From: Amphimedon queenslandica
Lineage: Eukaryota; Porifera; Demospongiae; Haplosclerida; Niphatidae
Length of the DNA stretch: 64,000 nt
Assembly (NCBI RefSeq): GCF_000090795.2
Contig: NW_003546268.1
Location: 108,235-172,234, forward strand
Direction: 5' to 3'
Below the pieces are notes generated by a model that saw nothing but the letters and a program-made list of their open reading frames with translations, made no database searches and was not told where the DNA came from. Below, in pieces: positions 44,787 through 55,400 of this stretch. How positions within the stretch are numbered: the stretch's first letter is position 1; every line of letters begins with the position of its first letter. The position numbers and the translations under genes are program-made.

Positions 44787-46197
44787 ATATTGATATTCTG
44801 ATTGAGTGAATGGAGATGATGCATTGAAATATAGCAGCATTTGGAATTATACACAGGTTTTTAAGAGATATCAAATCAGCTAGAGAACTTACAAGCTGGT
44901 AATAATGAAGGTAAACATCATCCTTTTTATCAACTGGTACCGTACATGTCTTTAGAATATTTTTTCACTTAAGGCACTCATTAATAGTAATAGAACTTTC
45001 AAGTGATGATAAAGAATCCATTGACATATGGGTAGATCTATAACAATTAATTTTATTGACCACACTCAATTAATATATTCCTTATGTACATGTACATGTA
45101 GATATGCAAAATACTATTTGCAAGTATAGAGATGATGAAAAAGCAGGAGGAGTGTTTCATTCATATGAAATAATAAAAGCTATAATAGTATTATAGTTAC
45201 TAATAATAATTAATGTGTTTATTAACAGATAGAGAGGATAGTAAATACAAAAGTATGGGAGAGATACAAGTACAGGAGAAAGGAAGTTGCTGAATCTAAT
45301 AACAACTGTGCTAATGAGCTGATGCTCTTTCATGGTAATGCATGTAGTTGCACATACATGTATAAGTATTTTTAAAAATTAACATTCCTTAGAGTCACCT
45401 TTTGTCCCTTATATTGTTCATAACCAGTGGTTGAGAATCTGGGGGGGGCAGGGGGGCTGGAGCCTCCCAGTTTTGATGAAGGGGGGCAGAGCCACCCCAC
45501 TTTTGCTGCAGCCTGCATGCAGAAGAGCAGAGCCTCTCTAAATTTTGATGCAAGGCAGCAGGGGGGACACTGCCCTCACTTTTAATTACTTATGTTATTA
45601 GAAAATGCTATTAATTTAGCTATAGCTTATTAGTGCTATAGCAGCTGCCTCAATTCATTGCTTACTATTACATGTACATATACAAAGCATAGCTGATGAA
45701 CGAACCATATTTTTTGGATTATTTTAAACATAATTGAATTAATGAAAATGAGCCCCCCCCCACTTTTAGATTGGTGTCTCAACCCCTGATAACGGGTTTG
45801 ATGAGAGGGATGCCTACATAGGAGGAATGTTTGGTGCTGGTAAGTTACTGCAACAATGATAATGTAAGATGCATTCATGGTAACTGTTCTTTTCACCATA
45901 GGAGTATATTTTGCTGAGCATTCTTCAAAAAGTAATCAATATGTATACGGAATAGGAGGAGGCAATGGTAACTATGTTCAGGGCAACCAATGGTTGCCCT
46001 GAACATAAGAACAGATCCTGTTATACTTGCTTGAGGTAATTCGTTAATCATTTAGCATTATGTCATATGTCATATGTTACATTCATGATATCCTATAGGA
46101 AGCCGTTATTGTGTAGAGTAGTGCTTGGTAAGCCAGTGGAACAATACACTGCTGTAAGGATAGCCCATGCATCTCCAGGACACCATTCTGTTATTGG
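44787..46197 (+). pseudogene. Partial, broken tankyrase duplicate (SAM and PARP part)
   Basis: Copies of tankyrase exons 24-29 with their introns. The exon 24 copy near 44787 loses one base, which turns IEMNGDD into a stop, and has further gaps; the exon 25 copy is eroded; the exon 26 copy (45229-45334) is nearly identical to 40229-40334; the exon 27 copy is split by an element at 45425-45788; the exon 28 copy has a 20-odd-base inverted insertion near 45969-45990; the exon 29 copy stops at HHSVIG near 46197. Upstream ankyrin exons and the last exon are absent. High identity in introns as well as exons shows a DNA-level, fairly recent duplication rather than retroposition. Confidence 0.9.
45425..45788. 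mobile_element. 364-bp MITE in the tankyrase pseudogene, 5-bp duplication ATAAC
   Basis: Ends CAGTGGTTGAGA and TCTCAACCCCTG, with ATAAC on each side (45420-45424 and 45789-45793). The parent gene has the uninterrupted site with one ATAAC at about 40418-40422, proving the ends. G-rich left and C-rich right parts; no coding capacity. Confidence 0.92.
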
Positions 46198-46224
46198 TCA
46201 TGGATGTCATTTTGTAAGAACATT

Positions 46225-48052
46225 TTGATGAAGCAGACAAAGAAAAATCTGGATGCATTGACTATAATGGTTTTCAAATGTTTCTTGATAAATTGGAGTC
46301 ATTTGATGCTTGTCTAGCAATTGATATTGTTACCTTTATAAATAAAACAGGAAAAGTGAGTCATGTAATCATTGTACTTAGCCACATACCCAATGTCATC
46401 ATAGATTTCATTTGAAGAATTGCAAGGTATGTGCAAAGGGAACAGTGGCTCTACCATGCCTCCTTCACCACTTGATGACATCTTATGTAAGTTATATTTT
46501 ATCATTAGCAATGCACATTCAAAAACTCCCAGCTATGAAATATGAGTACATACCATGTTTTAGGTCCATTGTCAGGGCCGTAGCCAGGAACTTGAAACAG
46601 GGGGTTCGGAAATTGCTGCGCGCGAAGCGTGCAGCAAAAATTTTAACAAGAATGGGCGTGGTCGGTAGGCGTGGTCTTGAGTTACGCATCTCAGCCATGT
46701 GCTGACTCAGCTAAAATGGTTATCTGTGCTTCTCGCTGCTGCCAAAATGCTAATCCTGCTTTTGCAGCAGTGGCATATCCAAGGTAGCAGGGGCGTATCT
46801 AGAAATTAGAGAAGGGGGGTGCTGAGGGCGCCCTCAGCGCGCCGCGATTTTGGCCACACCCACTTTTACGGCGGTAAAACGGCCTTTTCCTGCATTTTCG
46901 TCAATTACGGGTGGGGCCAAGATCATTTCAAGCATACTGCTATGTTACTGGTACTTCTGATTGCTCCTTAAAGCACTGGAAACTGCTGAAACCATGATAA
47001 GGGGGCTAGATAACTTTGTTAAGAGGCTTGGTAGTGATGCAAGAGTCCAGGACTTCAGTAATTTTTTCTGAGCCCAGCCCTGAGGGGGGTGCTCAAGCCC
47101 CTTCAGCCCCCCCCCTAAATACGCCTCTGGGTAGGGCATGGTAGGGCATTTGCCCTACCAACTGCTACTGAATCAAAATTAATATTGCCTTCTAATTTAC
47201 TGTAGTTAAAAATTTAAGATATCTCCAATCTTGATCAAGGCCAGAGAACACAATAAATAAAGAAAACACTCAAAAGAGAACTTTAGAGAAGAAAAGAGCA
47301 AGCCGAGCTAGTCCGATATAGTCGACTTCATCATCATTATTGTGGGCGTAGACGTACTTTAATTAAAGACACGCCCATTATGAATATTAATTACCCTCAA
47401 AAAATTTTTCGGCGCGCTTCGCGCGCCATCTTTGCCCCACCATCATCTAAAGTCTAGATACGCCACTGTTTTGCAGTGCTGTTCTTCATGACAGGAGCTA
47501 ATCTAAAACTTTTTTGCAGCTACAACAGGGGGTTCGTCCGAACCCCCCGAACCCCCCCTGGCTACGGGCCTGATTGTTAAACACAGTTCTATATAATATG
47601 TTAATTATAATTATCTATTTTGATAGCTTCAGCAACTGTACCAATCCCTGATTCTCTTTCTGGATATTGGACAAGTAAAACTGCACTTGCAGTTATGATG
47701 ATATTTCCAGTGTGCTATCAGGCAGGAATGCTTTTTGACCTCTACAACAATAATACTACCAAGTCTACCATGGCAAAATTTTGTGGAATGTATGATCAGC
47801 TAGGTGACAAAGCAGATGGCACTTTAGGATGGTATGTACATTCTCCATTTACTGTACTAAATATTTAGAAATTTAACTGTGAGTTGAATTGAAGTTAGCT
47901 ATTTGATGTTTCGGGCTAACATAATATTTAGTGTATGCAGGTCTACTGTAAAACCACCAAACTTAACAATGGCCAATATTAATAATTATTTTCTTCATTT
48001 TGGTCATATTATGTTTTATTATCATAATAGGACCATCCAGTGGGCAAAGTGA
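46225..48052 (+). CDS. Small EF-hand-type gene, unrecognised
   Basis: Four exon-like blocks with consistent splice signals and phases: about 46225-46355, 46405-46496, 47627-47831 and 48031-48052. The first codes FDEADKEKSGCIDYNGFQMF, close to an EF-hand loop though with Gly at the last ligand position; the next, FINKTGKISFEELQGM, fits a second half-hand. The third block (SGYWTSKTALAVMMIFPVC, QAGMLFDLYNN) has no recognised family. The frame closes at 48050-48052. The start is not established; the block begins right after the tankyrase pseudogene breaks off, so the true 5' end may have been lost. The intron 46497-47626 contains the nested transposons. Could be a gene fragment. Confidence 0.45.
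46768..47468. mobile_element. Middle element B of the nest, 8-bp target duplication TTTTGCAG
   Basis: Ends CAGTGGCATATCCA and TAGATACGCCACTG, flanked by TTTTGCAG at 46760-46767 and 47469-47476. The 8-base duplication and CAG ends fit the hAT superfamily. It contains element C; without it, about 355 bases. Confidence 0.9.
46788..47129. mobile_element. Inner element C, 342-bp CAGGGGCGTATCTAG MITE
   Basis: Ends CAGGGGCGTATCTAG and CTAAATACGCCTCTG, flanked by GGTAG (46783-46787 and 47130-47134). Nearly identical to copies at 38407 and 51820, so the family moved recently. Confidence 0.92.
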
Positions 48053-49422
48053 ATCCTAAATCTCCCTTGGCCATGTCTAACACATCTTTTTCAGGACAGC
48101 AATGTGAGATATCTGGAAAGCTATGGATGTTTGCTATGTAGATTACAACTACTGAGTCTAAACATAAATCGCCAATGCCCCTCACAGAAAAAGACCAGTT
48201 CATAAAAACTAGATCTATTTAATTAATTGATCTTGTGGACTATAGAGTAGAGAAGTGTAGTGTTAGAATTATTAAAATAATTATCTATTTTAACAAACTT
48301 TAAATACAATAATTATCATAATGAGCATAGCTGCATAATCCCTAACTAGTAACAATCAATTGATCGATTGATCGATCATAGACCACAAATCCGTATTCTT
48401 TGAGATTCTCTAATGTATTATCATTACTGCTAATTTTGAAACAAACGGCCCTCCATAGTAAAGCCATAGATACTGTATACACATGGATACGAAACTCCTC
48501 TATACACACATATAAATTCACATAAGGAAACGTCATAAACGTCACATCTGGCCTGGCTGTCCTCAGGCTGCCAGGGTAAGTAAAGCAATCACTGTAGCCT
48601 ATTCTTTTGTTAAAGTAGCTGAATGATCCCTCAAAGGACTTTGCAAAGCCTTCATAATATTGAAATAATGGTCATAAAAGATAGCTTGACTGCATATCTT
48701 AAGTTCTACAATGGATGTCATAACCTACTGTTGTGTACATTTTCACTCAAGCCACTTTTTAGCTTAACTCTGTTGAATTAGGCCAACAATTTTTATTGTA
48801 ATAATAGGTAATTGTACACTAGTTGTAGTGGGACTATTATTTAGAGCTTGTGTCAAGTAGAATAGCTGTTATTTTCTAAATCTTGGTTTTTTCAAGCTCC
48901 ACCTTTCTAGCTAACTTAATTGGAACTTTTTCTATATGGTTTTGTAGCTTGAGAATAGGTAGTTGTAGTGGGCCTATTTTTAAAAGGAGTGTATTTTTAG
49001 TTTTGGTGCAATTGTGTTGCCAAAATCATTCATTTTTAGGTGACAAGAGATGGGAAAGTCATGCATTAGTAAACTGGATATAATAAAAGAAAAGGAAATT
49101 TTCAGCAATTATAATACATGATAAATGTCAAGTTTTATTGTATTATTGTACATAAAATCTCAATATGATTAGCAATAAAATTATAAAAATAATAATAATA
49201 CTTTTTATCATTGTTTTTTTTTTATTGTGAATGAAAACGTAATATGACGTATCCGGTGAAACACGCCTCTTAATCAGAACATCCGGTCCGGCCACGTGTT
49301 TCCATGTGTAAAAACCATAGGTGCCACGTGGTTGTCGTGCTTCATTTGATATCTGAAAATTCTCATAATATCTGTGACAGTGTGACCAGACTAACTAGCC
49401 TTTTACTACTACCCATTTACAT
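48053..49422. other. Spacer upstream of the VRK gene
   Basis: About 1.4 kb, AT-rich, with two weakly similar stretches around 48780-48850 and 48950-49020 (GTAGTTGTAGTGGGACTATT-like). Open frames at 48342-48545 and 48883-49083 show no recognisable similarity. The last 170 bases are GC-richer and hold two CACGTG E-boxes (49293-49298 and 49325-49330), probably the VRK promoter. Confidence 0.5.
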
Positions 49423-52400
49423 ATGATGCCTGGCCCACCACGGGATAAAAAAAGGAAAGCTAGAACTAAGAAGAAGGCAGCTGGTCGTCTAGTTCCACTA
49501 TGGCAGTCGGTGGTGCCACCATTACCAGATGGTACACTCCTCTCTGGGATCTTTACTATGGAAAAGTGGAGGCTAGGAAAGTCAATAGGGAAAGGAGCTT
49601 ATGGAGAAGTTTACGAAGCATTTTCAACAGCTGAAGAATTCTCAGGCAGTTATGCCATTAAAGTGGTAATTTGGTAAACGTAATGAATACGAGATCTACA
49701 GACCAGTTGGCACTTAGTATGATTCATAGAATTGTAAGTACGGTACAAGATGATTTATTGGTGAGGAATTAATATTGGCGATTGGCAGTTTTATGAAGAA
49801 ATTGTGAGAAATTGCCAATATAAAATCTGCCATATTGTTTCAATTTGAGCAACCTCAAATTCCTCAATGGCATGTGGCACAAAATCGTCATAAAATTTCC
49901 TAATTAACTTTCTACAGGCAAATTTGCCAAAATATTACTCTCGCCAATAAATCATCTTGTATAGTCGGTTCCAGTTTAGTTTGACTGGATGTTTTCGAAT
50001 TTCATCATCAAAATGTCACATGTAGCCCCACCCACACGCAAACAGAAATACAGTCAAATTTTTTTGCCACCATTTTGAATCCTAGTTGTAATGTTTGTCT
50101 ATGGAGTGATCGTGAAAAGAGCTTATTTTCCATAAACTGCTGTATTTATTTGTGACAGCAATCTTGCTACTGCTTACTGACCATTATCCAGTGTCTATAG
50201 TTGGTTCGTGGACTTAAATAAGTGCCATTAGGACATATAGAAGGAAAGATATTGCTTTCTCCCATTCTACTCTTAGTAAACTATAGCTTTGTAATAACAG
50301 CAGAAAAATTTTACTTTATCTATAGTATCATGATGAATAAAATTTTATGAATATACACGTACTTAGCACCAACTGGTCTATAGTAATTGCAAACTTTGCT
50401 TTTGGGAAATTATTATAATGATGTGCAATGAAGTGTCCATTGTCAGTGCCACTGTCAGGAGGAACTTTGTGGCACACCTCATTCTAGAAATTCAAGAGAC
50501 CATCTCGGCTCTATTGTCACACAAATATTAATTTTTGAGCACATTTTATTTAAAACACGAAACTTTGAACTCTCAAAAATTTGAACATACATGTACATGG
50601 TATATCATGTAAAAATTAGGTCACAGACAATTTTTAAGCACAATAAATTTCTACGGCATGAGTTTCCTGATTTTTTTTGTTATTAAATTGTTTTTTCTAT
50701 TAAAACAGGAACCAATAAGCAATGGACCATTATTCTGTGAAATACAGTGTTACTTAGATGTAGCCTTTTCAAACAAGAGTGAGGAATGATTTTTATTGTG
50801 TGTATTTTTATTTATTTTTACTACTAACAGTAAATGATTGGGTGAAGTCTCATGATTTAAAGTATCTTGCAATGCCTCAGTTCATTGATTGGGGAAAGAA
50901 TGAGACTTCTCCGTCTTTGCAGTATTGCTTTCTTGTAATGGAGAGATTTGGAGACAATATTGAAAAGCTTTTTGAAGAAGCCGGGAGGAAGTTTGGAGTA
51001 AAGACTGTTTGCTATCTGGCATTAAGAATAGTAAGCGAATTATTGTTGTATTAATTTTTGACCATCCATCTCTTTTACTTCTTTCTCTTTCCTTCCTCTC
51101 TCTCTATAGTTAGAGGCACTTGAATTTTTGCATAATTCAGGGTATGCTCATGCTGACATTAAAGGTAGTAACATACTTACTGGATATTCTCAAAGAGATC
51201 AGGTTTGGCCTTTTTGGCTTCGCCAGCGATTAGCGTGGGCGAGGACTATGTAGTTAAGTGTGTTGTCTGTCATTCATTCTGTCCAGAAGCAATCTCTCAC
51301 TTTGAGGTATTGTGGTTTTAGAAGGGGGTCCCCTACACTCAGATAACTTCTCCATGCGCTAGAAAAAGTTACTTTCTTTAGCTTTATCAAGTATAGATGG
51401 CAGTGCAAGGAATCAAAAGCTAACAATCTTGCCAAATGTAGGGAGGTTCTCCTATCATTTTGTCATGCTTCCAATAACAGGGCTATCTAGTATCTCTAGA
51501 GAGACACAAAAACCTTTTCTTTAAAAAATATGTAGCTTTTTATGTAACTTTTTTGTCTTGAAGAAAGGAATGCCTAAAAATTACTTACCTCTTTACTTTA
51601 CACGAGGCACTTGTCCTTAGGAAGAGTAGCTAAGGCCTATAAACTTCAGGCGCTTGACAAGAGTTTGTATGGAACAAATAGGGCCTACTAAATGCATGTG
51701 TGCACTGAGTACAAGTCCAAGAAGCTCAAGCTTCTCCCGGCAGTTCTCCAAGAGACACCATTTTACTCTAGCAGACTAGCAATCAAGGTTTGACACTTTG
51801 ACTGGACTGTGACAACTCTCAGGGGCGTATCTAGAAATTAAAGAAGGGGGGTGCTGAGGGCGCGCGAAGTGCGCCGCGATTTTGGCCACACCCACTTTTA
51901 CGGCGGTAAAACGGCCTTTTCCTGCATTTTCGTCAATTACGGGTGGGGCCAAGATCATTTCAAGCATACTGCTATGTTACTGGTACTTCTGATTGCTCCT
52001 TAAAGCACTGGAAACTGCTGAAACCATGATAAGGGGGCTAGATAACTTTGTTAAGAGGCTTGGTAGTGATGCAAGAGTCCAGGACTTCAGTAATTTTTTC
52101 TGAGCCCAGCCCTGAGGGGGGTGCTCAAGCCCCCTCAGCCCCCCCCTAAATACGCCTCTGACTCTAGCAATCAAGATTTGACACTTTCTCTGTACTGTAA
52201 CAAGTGCCATGCTGCACTGTCAGTTTGCAGCCACACCCAAACACCCTCACATTTAATTAGACTATAAAGAATGCAATCAAAACTATAGCGTCTAAGCAAG
52301 TTACTTAATACAGTGGTAATATGCAGGACAAAATACAGTTTTGAAATCATGCATGTAAAACAAAATTAATATTGTTTTTTTTTGTTTTGGCAAGGCCAAT

Positions 52401-55400
52401 GCACCATCGGTGTCTCGTTTCTCCTTTCATTGCTGTTCTTTTATTCTAAAATTATTTTGAAAATTTGTCAATGACCCTGTACTATGTATGGTACTTCATC
52501 AATAATGGCTGAGAGTTCTCTATTTTTATGTTATACTCTTCTGATGCATTATGTTCATGTTGTTTAGTAAGTGGGACTTGATTCCAATCAAAAATATACA
52601 AATTGAAGATTCTCTCCAAGCTATTTTTGACAAAATTCTATCATATACATGTACGTCTAGTACAGGGTCTTGGGCCTAATTATTGAGTAACTTTGAAAAT
52701 TGATACAAAAACTTTGGCAGGGACTTTTAAAACTTTTTTGGCAAAAATCCAATTTTTCCTGTTGTTGCATCTAATGATCTGTTACATTTATTTTCAGGTA
52801 TACTTGGTAGATTATGGATTATCATTTGTGTACCAGTATTCTCAAGGTGGTCACAAGCCATACACACCTGATCCAGGATATTGTTATGGCACTCTTCCTT
52901 TTACAAGCATTGATGCACATGATGGAGCTAGTAAGCCTCATTGTAATAAAATCCCTACTTTATATTGATTAATTATGCATTATAGATCCATCACGCAGAG
53001 GAGATCTAGAAATACTTGGCTACTGCTTGTTAGAATGGTCTTGTGGTAGACTACCATGGGAGGATTATATAGAGGATCGTTCAAAGGTAGCAAGTTTGAA
53101 GAGAAGGTAACTGATTGGTAGTAATTTATTTTAAATGCCTTAACTAAGTTCACATTGCTTGCTAGTTACCATAGCCAAGTGTAGGCATGAAGTGAGGGTA
53201 AAGCAGTCATTGTGTGTGTGAGTGAATCGGTTCACTTTCAGAGCTTCATTTTTAGCTGGAACTGCTTGTAAAGCCCTGGTGACTCTTATACATGTACATG
53301 TAACCACGAGTAAATAATACTCTTGATGTAATTCCAGTAAGTATTTACTCTTGATGTTACCAGCCAGATAAAAATAAATTTTGTTTGTCTAGATAAATCT
53401 TAAAGTCAGTTTATTTACATTTGTATACATCTCTTTTGTGGCTATAGAGTACACATCAGTGACTCAATACAAGTTTAGAGCCTAACAAAGTGTGTGCTAA
53501 AACTGTTTAAAAGTAGAGAGCTACTGACGCTCTTTCAACACTAAACCCATGTTCCACCATTACTGTGTATGTAAACTATGCAGGTGGAGTATAGCTTGAT
53601 TTAGCCACACCTTTATTGCAGCCACAACTTTCTGCAGCATTAGTACAATAAGCATGTACATTGTACCTCCTTTTCCATTTCAAAGCTTAACTTTCATTAA
53701 GTTTCACTTAAAGTACTACAGAATTGTTAAATGTAAAGATTATGCCGTTGTGGCAATGGTACACACTTTATAGTGCTCTTGTTATGCCATGTTTTGCAAG
53801 GGATTAAAGTGAGTGCCACCTAGCATCTTTACCACTGCCATGCATAGACGTATTGGCCATTAAAGGTGTATGAATTGTCCTGTCTGTATGTGTGTTAACA
53901 AGAAATATGAATCAAGCTAATCCTGCTCTCAGAACAGAAACTTTTGAGGTTCAAAATATCTCTTCCTGCTTGGTTTTTTGCTTGTAAGAACATTTTACTC
54001 TTTTTGTAAAGTGCAAAAGTTGGTAGACTCAAAGCAAAGTGCCCAACCAGTTTACTTTTTTGTTGTGGCAGTTGGAGAATTTGTTTCTGCAGGTAACAGC
54101 ACTCTTAAAAATTATGTGTCGATTTTTTTATTGATTCTTTGTTTGGTATGATGTGGCAGTATAAAAACTGTCCTGAGTCAATTATGGCCTCTAGAATATC
54201 AGTATACATGCAGATAAAGTATCTTGAAATTGGCTTAAAGTAGAAATGTGTCAAAAGAGCTTTTACAACAAAAAAATTAGGGCCTAAATGGGCATGTGTT
54301 AGTCAGGCGGGGCCTGCGTCTCACGGAAATACAAAGAGTCAGGTTCAGTATGGCAGCTAGTTTTGTGTCACAAGGTGGGGCTGGCAGCATGCATACAGGT
54401 GGGGCTGAAAATGAGCACCACCCATACTCTTGTAAACATGGCCATCATTGTGTTTTTGGCTGTTGTAAAGACTTGAGCACAGAAAGCAAAAATAGAGGTG
54501 ATCTATTAGTAGAAAGATGCAAAGATGCTATAGATGTTTGAAGGAAGCATTTTATGGACCAAGTTGTAGAGATTGAGAGTGATTTTGACTTAGACAAACT
54601 AATGACTAAAAAGAAATTTTGTTGCCCTGTGTATCAGTTTTTTTAAGACTAACGAAGCTAGAAAGTAGTGCTTTAAATGTTAGAAATGCAGTAAGAGTTT
54701 TGGTTGATTCTGGTACACTTACTGATGCTACTGATGTACAGGCACTGAGGCAAGGCCAAAGAAAGAAAATCCACTTTNNNNNNNNNNACCTAATGGCAAT
54801 GGAAAGTGGATTTTCTGGGGCAGTTGGTTGCCAACTGCCCCTCCTTTAATACATGTTTCAGCTTTCTAAACACAATTTCTTACTTTACATCCATTTTTAA
54901 TTTATGATAATATTATTCATGGGTAGTGTGAGTATCAATTGTGTCATTGTGACTCATTTTGTGCTAGCGCAGAAATCCTGTGCTTCACATAAAACTAGCT
55001 ACCGTGCTGAACCTGACTAGGCATGTGTATCCAAAATTCATGTGTGCATTTGAAACCACACTTTTAATTGATACTGGCTAGTAGCCACACCTTTCATCAA
55101 ACATCACCAATTTACTATGCAGCTATTGCTCATTGGCCTAGCCTATGCTAGGTATACATGTAGGTACTTGTAATTGCACTACTGCAAGAAATCAATCTTT
55201 AAGTGCTTTTCACTAACTATGTAAACAAGCATATATTAGTATAAAAGTATTCCTGTAGTTATACGTTTTCACCATCTTGCATGCATATCTGGGTTCTTTA
55301 AAACTTATAGAGGTTCTTTCTACCCTCTAATGCTTCTAGAGAAGTCTTTAGGTGTTACATGTATATCACTATGCTCTCTTTCTGTTCAAAACGTACTTTG

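Larger units (their letters stand above)
46573..47572. mobile_element. Outer element A of a triple nest, CAGGGCCGTAGCCAGG ends
   Basis: Inverted ends CAGGGCCGTAGCCAGG and CCTGGCTACGGGCCTG, flanked by ATTGT on both sides (46568-46572 and 47573-47577). Sub-terminal GGGGTTCG / CGAACCCCC blocks extend the inverted repeat. About 300 bases of its own once inserts are removed. hAT-like non-autonomous element. Confidence 0.9.

Noticed and set aside
48342-49083. Open frames upstream of VRK
   Set aside because: AT-rich, no similarity and no splice or start context.
54296-54849. Two open frames beside the N gap, possible transposase remnant
   Set aside because: No recognised domain, one crosses the Ns, and no repeat ends were found around them.
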